Positions 54,436 to 63,144 of a stretch of 64,000 nt of DNA are shown one piece after another. Position numbers and translations under genes: made by a program. The first letter of the stretch is position 1. Every line of letters starts with the position of its first letter. Location of the stretch: NCBI GenBank assembly GCA_018712955.1, contig DVGB01000004.1, positions 1 to 64,000 of the forward strand, written 5' to 3'. This stretch comes from Candidatus Aveggerthella stercoripullorum. Lineage in GTDB: Bacteria; Actinomycetota; Coriobacteriia; Coriobacteriales; Eggerthellaceae. A model generated the notes under the pieces. It was not told the origin of the DNA. It worked only from the letters and a program-made list of their open reading frames with translations, and searched no databases.

Positions 54436-55875
54436 ATGAAAGCAACCGACGCCATCAAGCGTTCTACCTTGAACGCGCTTGTCGACTACATCACCGAGGA
54501 CCCCGAGCCGCACATTGAGAAAATCATGAGCATGCTCGACACGGTGCTGCCCGACAGCTTGTTCCCGACCCAACGCCAGGCGTTCAAAGGCGCTATCGAG
54601 CGAAAGGACAACTGGTACCAGCTCATCATGCGCATCATGGATTTGAACCCCGAAGTGCGCAACGCGCTCATCAAAACCTTCCTGGTCGAAGGCAACCTGC
54701 TTGCATGGCCCGTCCAAGAGAAGATGCGCGAAAAACACCAGTGCAATATCCCCTGGGCCATCCTGCTCGACCCGACGAGCGCCTGCAACCTCCACTGCAC
54801 CGGCTGCTGGGCGGCGGAGTACGGCAATAAGCTCAACCTTTCGTTCGACGACATCGACTCCATCATCGAACAGGGCAAAGAGCTGGGCGTCCACGTCTAC
54901 ATCTACACCGGCGGAGAGCCGCTCGTGCGCAAAAAGGACGTCATCGCCTTGTGCGAAAAGCATGCTGACTGCACGTTCCTTTCGTTCACGAACGCCACGC
55001 TCATCGACGAAGACTTCTGCCAGGACATGCTGCGCGTAAAGAACTTCGTGCCCGCCATCAGCGTGGAAGGCTTCGAGCAGGCAACGGACGCCCGCCGCGG
55101 AGAGGGCACCTACGCAAAGGTCACACACGCCATGGAGCTGCTCAAACAGCACGGGCTTCCCTTCGGCGTCTCCTGCTGCTACACCTCCCAGAACGCCAGC
55201 TCCATCGCCTCCGAAGCGTACTTCGACTGGATGGTCGAACAGGGCGTTCTGTTCTGCTGGATCTTCACGTACATGCCCGTCGGCGTGAACGCGCCGACCG
55301 ACCTCATGGCGAGCGCCGAACAGCGCAAGGACCTTTACCGTTTCGTGCGCGACATGCGTTCGAAGAAGCCGCTCTTCACGCTCGACTTCTGGAATGACGG
55401 CGAATTCGTGGGAGGCTGCATCGCCGGCGGACGACGCTACCTGCATATCAATGCTGCAGGCGACGTGGAGCCCTGCGTGTTCGCGCACTATTCGAACGCG
55501 AACATCCACGACGTCTCGCTGCTGGAAGCGCTAAAGTCGCCGCTGTTCATGGCGTACTACGAAAACCAGCCCTTCGACGGCAACCTACTGCGCCCCTGCC
55601 CCATCCTGGACAACACCGGACGCCTCGCCGACATGGTGGACGCGACGGGCGCCCGCTCTACCGACCTGGAGCACGAAGAGAACGCGCACGACCTTTGCGC
55701 GAAGTGCGCTTCGGCAGCGGCCGAATGGAAACCCGTGGCAGAAAGCCTGTGGAATGACCCGGACGACGCCCAGTTCGCCAAACGCCACGACCCCGCACAA
55801 GGCATGGCGGTTACCGACTTGGAGAAGTTCGAACGGCTCGGCCGCACCGACACGCACACGATGCCGTTTGCCTAA
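54436..55875 (+). CDS. Radical SAM protein
   Basis: The 479-aa protein has a ~110-residue helical N-terminal region, the [4Fe-4S]-SAM motif CNLHCTGC (Cys 117, 121, 124), the TGGEPL motif, and a C-terminal Cys-containing region (GGCIAGGRRYLHINAAGDVEPC..., CPIL, CAKCAS) that could bind an auxiliary Fe-S cluster. GGGAGGAACC precedes ATG 54436. Substrate unknown. Its place by a peptide exporter invites a RiPP role, but the family is also common beside TetR genes without peptides. Confidence 0.85.
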   Translation: MKATDAIKRSTLNALVDYITEDPEPHIEKIMSMLDTVLPDSLFPTQRQAFKGAIERKDNWYQLIMRIMDLNPEVRNALIKTFLVEGNLLAWPVQEKMREKHQCNIPWAILLDPTSACNLHCTGCWAAEYGNKLNLSFDDIDSIIEQGKELGVHVYIYTGGEPLVRKKDVIALCEKHADCTFLSFTNATLIDEDFCQDMLRVKNFVPAISVEGFEQATDARRGEGTYAKVTHAMELLKQHGLPFGVSCCYTSQNASSIASEAYFDWMVEQGVLFCWIFTYMPVGVNAPTDLMASAEQRKDLYRFVRDMRSKKPLFTLDFWNDGEFVGGCIAGGRRYLHINAAGDVEPCVFAHYSNANIHDVSLLEALKSPLFMAYYENQPFDGNLLRPCPILDNTGRLADMVDATGARSTDLEHEENAHDLCAKCASAAAEWKPVAESLWNDPDDAQFAKRHDPAQGMAVTDLEKFERLGRTDTHTMPFA

Positions 55876-55892
55876 CACGCCCTTCCAAAGCA

Positions 55893-55935
55893 GCGAGCGA
55901 GCGCCCCGTTCCCCTACGCTCGCTCGCCTTTCCCC
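55893..55935 (+). terminator. Terminator after radical SAM gene
   Basis: GCGAGCGAGCG/CGCTCGCTCGC stem (ends near 55927) followed by CTTTCCCC. Confidence 0.7.
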
Positions 55936-55942
55936 AAAGCCG

Positions 55943-55972
55943 ATGAGAAAAGCGACCGATCTCTTTTCTCAT
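55943..55972. repeat. TGAGAAAA inverted repeat, copy 1
   Basis: ATGAGAAAAG and CTTTTCTCAT, 10-bp arms around CGACCGATCT. Related copies lie at 57094-57126 and 57158-57188, so three of these flank the SDR gene. Confidence 0.75.
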
Positions 55973-55984
55973 TGCGTCCTCTAG

Positions 55985-56024
55985 AAACGACCAGGCAGAT
56001 TGCCCATCTGCCTGGTCGTTTTGC
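55985..56024. terminator. Bidirectional terminator before SDR 3' end
   Basis: Perfect 16-bp stem AAACGACCAGGCAGAT/ATCTGCCTGGTCGTTT followed by TTGCTTT; the minus-strand reading also ends in GTTT. Confidence 0.85.
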
Positions 56025-56066
56025 TTTATCTCAGCCGCGAGGGGCATGGAGCCCCGGCCAGTATGG

Positions 56067-57059
56067 TTAGTGGCCCCAGCCAGCATGCGCCGCGTCGGAC
56101 TCGTAGTCTTCGCCGAGCAGATCGCGCTTCAAGGCAACGCCCAGCTCGTCGACGTCCCACAGCTTGCCGCCTTCGCTCTGGATTTGGCCCACGACCTTGG
56201 GATTCGAATACAGGCTCACCTTTCCTGCTGCCGTAGCGGCGAAAACGTTACCGCTGATGTAGCCGCCTTCCTCCGAGCACACATACGCCACGAAGGGACC
56301 CAGGCCCACCGGGTCGCCATGGTCCGCCTCGACCATAGCAAGGATGCGCGGGTCGGGCGCTTGTCCGGTAATGGCCTCCACGTTGCGCACCATCTTCTTG
56401 TACTCGACCGCGTGCGACGGCGAAGCGCCCTGCGGGCAGAGCACGTTCACCGTGATACCGTGCCGATAAACCTCTTTCGCCGCCGCCCACGAAAGGCCGA
56501 CCATGCCGGCAGTGCTGCAGCTGTAGGCATCGTTGTCCGGCAGTCCGACCCATGCGTCGGACGCCACGTTGACAATGCGGCCGAATCCCTGCTCGATCAT
56601 GTACGGTGCCGCAAAGTGCATGAGCGCGAACGCGCCCTTTGAGCGGCTGACCGTCATCTTGTCCCATTCTTCCTCGGTCAATGCCAGGATGCCGCCCATG
56701 CCCATGCCGGCGGCATTGTTCACGATGATGTCGATGCGACCCCAGGTATCGACAGCCGTCTGCACCATCTTCTCCGCGGTCGCCCAGTCGGAGACGTCGC
56801 CGTAGAAGGGCAACGCCTCGCCGCCCTCGGCCTTGATGATGTTTGCCGTCTTCTCCGCATCGCCCTTAAGGCTGATGAACTCGTTCCAATCCTCTTCGGG
56901 CATGTCCTCTTTGCGATATTCCTGCGCGCTCATGCCGTTCGGCTTGCGATTGTTCGTGATGACCTTCGCTCCTTGACGCGCCAGGTAGATGGCAATACCG
57001 CTGCCGATGCCCTGGCCTGATCCGGTGACGATGGCGACTTTTCCGTCCAAGATTCCCAT
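56067..57059 (-). CDS. Short-chain dehydrogenase/reductase with atypical active site
   Basis: The 330-aa Rossmann protein has TGSGQGIGSGIA for the cofactor (about 13-24), NNAAGMGMGG, and VNVASDAWVG with the catalytic Ser. The expected YxxxK is YSCST, so the catalytic Lys is Thr. A ~45-residue insert follows the first beta-alpha unit, and the C-terminus is longer than usual. It lies downstream of the Fe-S reductase on the same strand, suggesting joint action on an enone or steroid-like substrate (inference). Confidence 0.85.
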   Translation of the reverse strand: MGILDGKVAIVTGSGQGIGSGIAIYLARQGAKVITNNRKPNGMSAQEYRKEDMPEEDWNEFISLKGDAEKTANIIKAEGGEALPFYGDVSDWATAEKMVQTAVDTWGRIDIIVNNAAGMGMGGILALTEEEWDKMTVSRSKGAFALMHFAAPYMIEQGFGRIVNVASDAWVGLPDNDAYSCSTAGMVGLSWAAAKEVYRHGITVNVLCPQGASPSHAVEYKKMVRNVEAITGQAPDPRILAMVEADHGDPVGLGPFVAYVCSEEGGYISGNVFAATAAGKVSLYSNPKVVGQIQSEGGKLWDVDELGVALKRDLLGEDYESDAAHAGWGH

Positions 57060-57093
57060 GTCTGTTCCTTTCGCTCAGAACGCACGCCGCATT

Positions 57094-57126
57094 CCCTGAG
57101 AAAAGGAGCAGTCACTTTTCTCAGGG
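57094..57126. repeat. TGAGAAAA inverted repeat, copy 2
   Basis: CCCTGAGAAAAG and CTTTTCTCAGGG, 12-bp arms with a 9-nt loop, 34 bp upstream of the SDR start. Confidence 0.75.
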
Positions 57127-57157
57127 TGTGGCGTTATTCGTCCGGCCCTGTAGCAAA

Positions 57158-57188
57158 ATGAGAAAAAGCGACTGTCTCCGTTTCTCAT
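57158..57188. repeat. TGAGAAAA inverted repeat, copy 3
   Basis: ATGAGAAA and TTTCTCAT flank a spacer containing GCGACTGTCTC, similar to copy 1. It lies between the Fe-S reductase stop and the SDR start. Confidence 0.7.
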
Positions 57189-57243
57189 GCGGGCCGTTAG
57201 CAGCGCGCGGGCGCAACCCTGCACGCGCCCGCGCGCATGCTGC

Positions 57244-59250
57244 CTAAATGTTGTTCGCGATACCCCACGCTTCTTCGATGGCATGGTGAATGACGCGCTT
57301 GTCATTGCAGCGCAAGCGCATGGTCGCATCGCCCACCAGGTACGTTTCGGGAATGGCCGCGCGAATTTCTTCCCACAGCTTCGGGCGACCGTGGTAGCCA
57401 CGGCACATGATGACGTGGTCGCAGGCGACCGCTTCTTCGGCTTTCGACTTGTTGTCGCGCAGAATGGCGCCTTCCGCCGTGACCTCAAGAAACGCATGGT
57501 TCAGCTTGAGTGTGAGCTGCCCGGTCCTCAGGTAAGAGCCCAACAGGATGGACAGGCGCTGCTGTTGCGGGCTCGAATTGTCGTCACCCAACTCCATAAG
57601 GCCCATACGGGCGCCACGGCGCGAGCTCACAATGACGTTTTTGCCCTTCTTGAGCAGGCTTAACGCCATCTCCAGGTTCATGAAGCACCCGCCGACGATC
57701 ATGACGGTCTGTCCCACATCCACCGCGTCAGTGTCGGTAGCGTAGTCGTAGAGCACCGTGACCTTGTCGCCGTGCGCATCCGACCCCTTGCACTTTGCAG
57801 GCAGGGCGTCAGCGCCCGTTGCCACGATAACGGCATCGTAGCCTTTGTCGATGATGGTCTGCGCGGTCGCCTCTTCCCGTATGACGTTCACGCCTCGTTT
57901 GTCCATCTGCACGACGTAGTAGTCGATGAGGCGCTTGATGTCGCCTTTCAGCTCCAGGGCGAATGCCGCTTCGTTCATGGTGCCGCCCAGTTTGCGCTTC
58001 TCGTACAGGTCGACCTCGTGACCGCGCTCCCGCAGCAGGCGCGCAGCCTCCATGCCGGCAGGACCGCCGCCTACGATGCCGACACGCTTGACCTTCGTGA
58101 TGGGATTGACTTCGCGAATGCCCGCCATATTGCAGCGCGGGTTCACCGAACAGCGCAGGCCGACAGCAGCATTGAACGTCTCCATGGTGCCGACACAACC
58201 GCGCGTGCAGCGGATGCACGGCATGATATCCTCGGGCCTGCCTTCCGCCAGCTTGACCGCCCACAGGGGATCGGCGATGGCGGGACGCCCCAGGCCGATG
58301 TAGTCGCACACGCCGTCTTCGAGCGCCTTTTCGGCGATATCGGGCGTGGTGAAGCCACCGTCCAGGATGAGCGGAATCTTGATGCCCGCCTCCTTGAAGC
58401 CTTTTGCAATCTCGATGAAGTCTCCGCGCTTGTCATACTGCGCGTTGATGCAGCGCACGTTGCGGTAGTCCCCGCCCACGATATGGAAGCACACGACGCC
58501 CGTCTTCTCGAGAATCTTCGCCTGCTCGATGCCTTCCTCGAGCGTCAGGCCGTCCGGACTGTACTCGCTGCCCGCCAAACGCGCGATAATCGGAAAATCC
58601 TTTCCGCACTCCTTCTGGACTTCCTCAATGATCTCTTTATAGAAGCGCACGCGGTTCTCGGGGGAGCCACCGTACTCATCGGTACGATGGTTGTAGAACG
58701 GCGAACAGAACATGGCGATCAAGTGGCAGATGGAGCCGTGAATCTGCACGCCGTCGAACCCCGCCATCTTTGCGCGCCATGCCGCCTTTGCGAAGTCTTT
58801 CTCGCACTGCTTGATCTCTGCCTTCGACATGCCGCGAATAGGGAACGGCATGACGCCGCCCATAATCTCGTTCATCGTGGACGGGCCCCAGGACGGCCGG
58901 TCCATAAGGGTAATCTGTTTGCCCATGTGATTGAGCTGGAGGATTGCCTTCACGCCGTAATCTTTGATGGCGGAAGCAAGGCGCGCGTAACCGGTAATCT
59001 GCTCGTTTTTCGTGAGCGTCTGGCTGTTCTCTTCGCCTTTGCTTGCCAGCTCGTCAATGAAGGTGCACTCTACGACGATCATGCCGAAGCGGCCTTTGGC
59101 CTGCTCGGTATAGAACTTGAGCGTACGGTCGGTCACGAACCCATCTTTGTCCGCGTTCAGCGTGCCCATCGGCGCCATGACAATGCGGTTCGGCATATCC
59201 CACGGGCCGATCTTCCCCGGTTCGAGCAACTTCGGGAACTCGGTTTTCAT
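57244..59250 (-). CDS. Fe-S flavoenzyme reductase (enoate / 2,4-dienoyl-CoA reductase type)
   Basis: The 668-aa protein combines an N-terminal old-yellow-enzyme TIM barrel with FMN (MAPMGTLNADKDG, GFDGVQIHGSICHLIA, GLGRPAIADP), a [4Fe-4S] cluster (CIRCTRGC about 335-342, then CSVNPRC), and C-terminal FAD/NAD(P) domains (VGIVGGGPAGMEAARLLRERGH). It reduces activated C=C bonds; relatives include BaiCD/BaiH of bile-acid dehydroxylation and enoate reductases. Start 59250 (MKTEFPKLL) has AGGAG upstream. The gene just upstream encodes an Xre regulator. Confidence 0.93.
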   Translation of the reverse strand: MKTEFPKLLEPGKIGPWDMPNRIVMAPMGTLNADKDGFVTDRTLKFYTEQAKGRFGMIVVECTFIDELASKGEENSQTLTKNEQITGYARLASAIKDYGVKAILQLNHMGKQITLMDRPSWGPSTMNEIMGGVMPFPIRGMSKAEIKQCEKDFAKAAWRAKMAGFDGVQIHGSICHLIAMFCSPFYNHRTDEYGGSPENRVRFYKEIIEEVQKECGKDFPIIARLAGSEYSPDGLTLEEGIEQAKILEKTGVVCFHIVGGDYRNVRCINAQYDKRGDFIEIAKGFKEAGIKIPLILDGGFTTPDIAEKALEDGVCDYIGLGRPAIADPLWAVKLAEGRPEDIMPCIRCTRGCVGTMETFNAAVGLRCSVNPRCNMAGIREVNPITKVKRVGIVGGGPAGMEAARLLRERGHEVDLYEKRKLGGTMNEAAFALELKGDIKRLIDYYVVQMDKRGVNVIREEATAQTIIDKGYDAVIVATGADALPAKCKGSDAHGDKVTVLYDYATDTDAVDVGQTVMIVGGCFMNLEMALSLLKKGKNVIVSSRRGARMGLMELGDDNSSPQQQRLSILLGSYLRTGQLTLKLNHAFLEVTAEGAILRDNKSKAEEAVACDHVIMCRGYHGRPKLWEEIRAAIPETYLVGDATMRLRCNDKRVIHHAIEEAWGIANNI

Positions 59251-59294
59251 CGGAACGGTCTCCTGTCCCACCTTCCTCTCCATCTATTGCTACC

Positions 59295-59323
59295 ATTTGA
59301 CGCTCATTCCCGAATAAAGTCAA
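59295..59323 (-). promoter_or_regulatory. Possible promoter of the Fe-S reductase gene
   Basis: On the minus strand TTGACT (59318-59323), a 17-nt spacer, and TCAAAT (59295-59300). The region is AT-rich compared with its surroundings; the -10 is weak. Confidence 0.35.
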
Positions 59324-59364
59324 TAATTTTCTATTCTTTTATCCATAAATGGAAATTTATTTCT

Positions 59365-60387
59365 CTAATAGGTTTCGAATCTTTTCTCTAAATCGGGCAG
59401 CTGGTCATAGCGGTCGATAAGCTCCTGGATGTCTGCCAGCAGGCGGCTCTTTGTACGAAAGCCCATCTCCCCCAGGTCGGAAAACGGCATGCTCACGAGC
59501 TTGAGCGCGAATGCCGGATCCCACTGGAGCATCTCATAGAAGGCATTCAGCTGGTTGGTCGTCACGACGGCCTCATGCTGGGACAGCTCCTCCAACAGGT
59601 CGGCAATACGCTGCACAATGCGCGGATTTGACCTGGTCAACGGCTCCTGCCGCTCGATGAACTCGTCGGATGATATCAGATGGCTGAACCCGGTAAGCGA
59701 ATGGAGTCCCCATTGCTCCATGTACGAGGCCGTACAGCGCAGTACGATCACCGCTTCCTCCGGCGGCATTTTCCCGACCGACGAGGGAAAGCGCATCCGG
59801 CGAAACAGGGCAAATACCAGGTCGTTCACCGCAAGATAGGACAATACGGGAACTTCCTTAGAAAACGCCTGTTCGACACGTGTCTCGTCCACGACGACGC
59901 GCACGGTAAAGCGCGGAGTCCCCTCGTAGTCCACGACCGTGACCTCGTTGGCAGGAAAGCTTTCCGGAAGGCCCGAATCCTCATTACGGTTCACCATCTC
60001 AACAAGGCCCGACAAGGTCTCGCCCGCGGCAGACAGCTGCGCTTTCACGTCGGCCGCCATAGCCGCAGGGATGACGACCGTCCGCTCTACCACGTCCAGC
60101 TGAAGAAGCCATACTTGGCTGAGCAGCCGCTTTGGCTCCATGAACGACCTGAGCACACGCGCAGCAGTCGGCAGCACCTCTTCAAAGAAATCGCCCCCGC
60201 CTGCCACGATGGACAGCATCCGAACAAGCACGTCCTTTTGGATGGACTTCACCTCGCCGTTCTCGAGCTTTGAAATGTACGACGGGCTTTTGCCCACTTT
60301 CTCGGCAAGGTCTTTCGCAGGAATGCTGCTCTGCGCATGCAGGGTCTTGAGCAGCAACGCCAGTTCAGGGGTTACGCTGAATTTCAT
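59365..60387 (-). CDS. Xre-type HTH transcriptional regulator
   Basis: The 340-aa protein has an N-terminal HTH_3 domain (LHAQSSIPAKDLAEKVGKSPSYISKLENGEVKSI across residues ~16-50) and a ~270-residue C-terminal region of unknown type, large for this class and perhaps ligand-sensing. GAGAGGACGC precedes ATG 60387. It is read toward the Fe-S reductase gene (same strand) and away from the PheRS-like gene. Shared TGGAAAT sites suggest it acts on both sides. Confidence 0.85.
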   Translation of the reverse strand: MKFSVTPELALLLKTLHAQSSIPAKDLAEKVGKSPSYISKLENGEVKSIQKDVLVRMLSIVAGGGDFFEEVLPTAARVLRSFMEPKRLLSQVWLLQLDVVERTVVIPAAMAADVKAQLSAAGETLSGLVEMVNRNEDSGLPESFPANEVTVVDYEGTPRFTVRVVVDETRVEQAFSKEVPVLSYLAVNDLVFALFRRMRFPSSVGKMPPEEAVIVLRCTASYMEQWGLHSLTGFSHLISSDEFIERQEPLTRSNPRIVQRIADLLEELSQHEAVVTTNQLNAFYEMLQWDPAFALKLVSMPFSDLGEMGFRTKSRLLADIQELIDRYDQLPDLEKRFETY

Positions 60388-60488
60388 AATGCGTCCTCTC
60401 GGAAAGCGCCGTGCCTCAAGCTCTGCGGCGCTCGTTCATCGCAGTCCTGCACTATTCGCTCAGATGGAAATATAATTCTACCATGTAA

Positions 60489-60517
60489 TTGATATTGGAA
60501 ATTATATGAAGTATGAT
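60489..60517 (+). promoter_or_regulatory. Promoter of the PheRS-like gene
   Basis: -35 TTGATA (60489-60494), 17-nt spacer, -10 TATGAT (60512-60517), about 100 bp before the start codon. Confidence 0.6.
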
Positions 60518-60615
60518 GATGCTACCGTGCAGGACATCATCGCCCTTCTCTCCATCTATGCACTGCCACGCTCCTGCACTATAGACGAGAACCATACGGC
60601 AGAAGGGTGAGTTCC

Positions 60616-61929
60616 ATGGGAAGGATAACGCAGCATCCGATTCGTTCCAAGCTCGGGGCGCTGACGCGCGCGCTCGTCGCGAACGGCTTCACGCTGCATG
60701 ACGACAGGTCAGCCTCCGAAATAGAAAGCGTCGACTGGGCATTCGCCCTGTACGAAACGCCCGATTTCCAAAGCAAGCGGCGGATAGCGCTCGAAGAGGA
60801 CGGGCGCTACACCCTGCGCACGAACGTGCTCGCTACCCAGCTTGACACGATGCGCGGCCCGCTGCCTTTGCGCACGTTCTGCATCGGCCGCACGTTCGAC
60901 GGCAACGACGCGGCCATCCCCGCACACTGGACCATCGAGGGCATCATCGTCGAAGACGAGTTCAGCGCGGCCCTCTGGTCGCGCCGCTGGACGCGCATTG
61001 CGCAGGAGGTCTACGGCATCAGCGCGAAAGCGCGGCTTGTCGCACTCGATGCGCGCACCTACAAAGTGGAATGCGAAGCCGAAGGCTCTACCTTCGCGCT
61101 CGCTCATCTGGGAAAAGCATCCGGCATCGTCCGCACGCTTTTAGGGCTTGCCTACGGCTCCGCTTCAGCTTGGGTATTTACCATAGACGTAGACGAGCTC
61201 GCTCGGCGCGCCTGCGACGCCCCTTCCCGCACAGCGCTCTATAGCCCGGTCGTTTCGTTCCTTGAGCAATTTGAAGACGACGTGCCGACACCGGGCGATT
61301 CGTTCGCCAGCATCGCAGCCGACGTACTGCGCAGTCACGAATACCGCGAATTCTACGGCCCCGGCCTCTACCCCCAGGACGCGTACCAGAAGATGAACAT
61401 GATCATGGAAAGCTGGGATCTGAACAACCGTGGCGCACTCCTGCAGCAACCGTTCGGCAACTTCACGCGCGTTCCCACCGTGCTCACGCCCTCGCTGGAA
61501 GACGCGCTCGAAGCCAACTACAAAGCCGGAGAAGCCTGCGCGAAGGTCTTTGAAATCAACCACCATTACGTGCTCCAGGCCGTCGGCACCAAACCTCTCC
61601 TGAAAACGTCCCTGTCTTTCGGCGCTTATGGCCCTGACCTCGACTGCGCAACGTTCCGCGCTGAAGTGGACACCATCCTGACCGAGCTCGGCGTAAAGAA
61701 CCATTTCTTCATTCCGACGGACATGGCCATCCCCTACGACCCGACCGACTGCTGGGTCATCCTGGACGAGCATATGCAGTATCTGGACGGCAATTTCGGC
61801 AGCATCTGCCAGAAAGCGCGCGATGCGCACGGCATCGGCGTGCCCGCCTACATGGCGCAGATCGAGATTCCCACCATCGAGCGGAAGTCGGCAGAAGAGA
61901 CCGCGTTCGTTCCGAACGAACTGCGCTAG
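60616..61929 (+). CDS. Single-chain PheRS-like class II synthetase homologue
   Basis: The 437-aa protein resembles a phenylalanyl-tRNA synthetase catalytic core. About residues 67-117 (LRTNVLATQLDTMRG, then FCIGRTFDGNDAAIPAHWTIEG) recall motif 2 of PheS. About 275-320 (FTRVPTVLTPSLEDALEANY, then KVFEI) recall the catalytic-like domain of PheT. tRNA-binding coiled coil, editing and anticodon domains are absent. It is too small for a tRNA synthetase and probably activates some other substrate (inference). AAGGG is 9 nt before ATG 60616. Confidence 0.7.
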   Translation: MGRITQHPIRSKLGALTRALVANGFTLHDDRSASEIESVDWAFALYETPDFQSKRRIALEEDGRYTLRTNVLATQLDTMRGPLPLRTFCIGRTFDGNDAAIPAHWTIEGIIVEDEFSAALWSRRWTRIAQEVYGISAKARLVALDARTYKVECEAEGSTFALAHLGKASGIVRTLLGLAYGSASAWVFTIDVDELARRACDAPSRTALYSPVVSFLEQFEDDVPTPGDSFASIAADVLRSHEYREFYGPGLYPQDAYQKMNMIMESWDLNNRGALLQQPFGNFTRVPTVLTPSLEDALEANYKAGEACAKVFEINHHYVLQAVGTKPLLKTSLSFGAYGPDLDCATFRAEVDTILTELGVKNHFFIPTDMAIPYDPTDCWVILDEHMQYLDGNFGSICQKARDAHGIGVPAYMAQIEIPTIERKSAEETAFVPNELR

Positions 61930-61984
61930 CGGCCAGAGCAGCCGCCATTGCGCAGAAGGCGATCATCGCAGGCGCATACCGAGC

Positions 61985-62020
61985 AAGGCGGCCTTTCGTC
62001 AGTGACGATGCCGCCTTTTT
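61985..62020 (+). terminator. Terminator after PheRS-like gene
   Basis: AAGGCGGC/GCCGCCTT stem followed by TTT. Confidence 0.8.
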
Positions 62021-62030
62021 CGTGATATCA

Positions 62031-62076
62031 ACCCAAAAACAGAAGCAGGGCTCCGGGGAAGGAAATGGAGCCCTGC
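62031..62076 (-). terminator. Terminator of the molybdoenzyme operon
   Basis: Minus strand GCAGGGCTCC/GGAGCCCTGC (62045-62076), then TTCTGTTTTTGG. It lies back to back with the preceding plus-strand terminator. Confidence 0.6.
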
Positions 62077-62249
62077 GAACAACAGGATTGCGAATATGGG
62101 AGGGTGAGCGCAATCCTGCAAGCGCCCGACCGTTCTTCAGGCGGACAGCACGGCGCCCAGGCTTGATGAAAGATGCCTGGGCACTGCCCGCTTTACAGGA
62201 AAGCGACCGTGCGCACGCGCCCCGCCCCATGAGGGAGGAGCGGGAAACG

Positions 62250-63137
62250 TTAAGAGATGGTGACCGGCAACGCCGCCATGACGATCAGGAAACGCAGCAG
62301 GAAGCCGCCGACGAGGACGGCCGCGTCGGAGGCGGCGCTGATGTAGTGCGCCTTGCGCGACTCCTCGAACTCCTTCGGGCTGAAGAAGAGCAGCCAGCAT
62401 TCCAGCACCGTCGGCAGCACCAGGCCCACTGCCACCAGGCCGATCCAGAACAGGGGAGCCCACTGCCCTGCCACCAGGCTCCAGACGGAGGAAAAGCCCG
62501 CCGTGGAGTTGTACGCCGTGATGAAGAGCAGCACCGCCACAAGCACGAGCTCGATGATAGGCAAGCAGAAGTGGAACTTCTTGAGCACGCCTGCGCGGTT
62601 GAACTCCTCCGGATGCTTGAAGATGGCGGTCAGAAGCACGCTCGCCGCGCCCGCAGACATGGCCGACACCAGGAACAGGATGGGCAGAAGCGCGGTGTTC
62701 CACAGCGGGAACGTCTTGCACACGCCCAAAAGCGCGCCGGTGTACATGGCAACGCACACGCCGAAGACCGCGCCCACGATCTCGAGCCAGCGCGGGACGG
62801 ACTTTTTCAGGATGTCCATGACGAGCACGATGATCGAAACGACCATGAAGCACGCCAGGAACACCACGCCCCACGTCATGACCGAGAACGGGTTGTGCAG
62901 AAGCAGCGCGAAGCGCCAGGGGTGGAACAGGCCACCCTTTGCGTCGAACATGAGCAGGACCAGGCCGACCGCTACCGCGATGGGGGCGATCAGATGGCCG
63001 ATCTTGCGCATGGTGACCGCATGCGGATGGCGCCAGTGCAGGAAGGCCGAAGTGGCGAAGGCGCCTCCGCCGAGGCCGGCCAGGAACAGGTACCATGCGA
63101 TGATGGAGTCCCAGATAGGTTCAAACGTCATTTCCAT
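62250..63137 (-). CDS. NrfD/DmsC-type membrane anchor subunit
   Basis: The 295-aa protein has eight or nine membrane helices and the NrfD-family opening IIAWYLFLAGLGGGAFATSA. It would anchor a molybdoenzyme and exchange electrons with menaquinol (menG is present in the window). It follows the Fe-S subunit gene by 7 bp. Confidence 0.93.
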   Translation of the reverse strand: MEMTFEPIWDSIIAWYLFLAGLGGGAFATSAFLHWRHPHAVTMRKIGHLIAPIAVAVGLVLLMFDAKGGLFHPWRFALLLHNPFSVMTWGVVFLACFMVVSIIVLVMDILKKSVPRWLEIVGAVFGVCVAMYTGALLGVCKTFPLWNTALLPILFLVSAMSAGAASVLLTAIFKHPEEFNRAGVLKKFHFCLPIIELVLVAVLLFITAYNSTAGFSSVWSLVAGQWAPLFWIGLVAVGLVLPTVLECWLLFFSPKEFEESRKAHYISAASDAAVLVGGFLLRFLIVMAALPVTIS

Positions 63138-63144
63138 CTTTCCA

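Noticed and set aside
57772-59391. 539-aa plus-strand open frame
   Set aside because: Antisense to the Fe-S flavoenzyme reductase, whose motifs are unambiguous.
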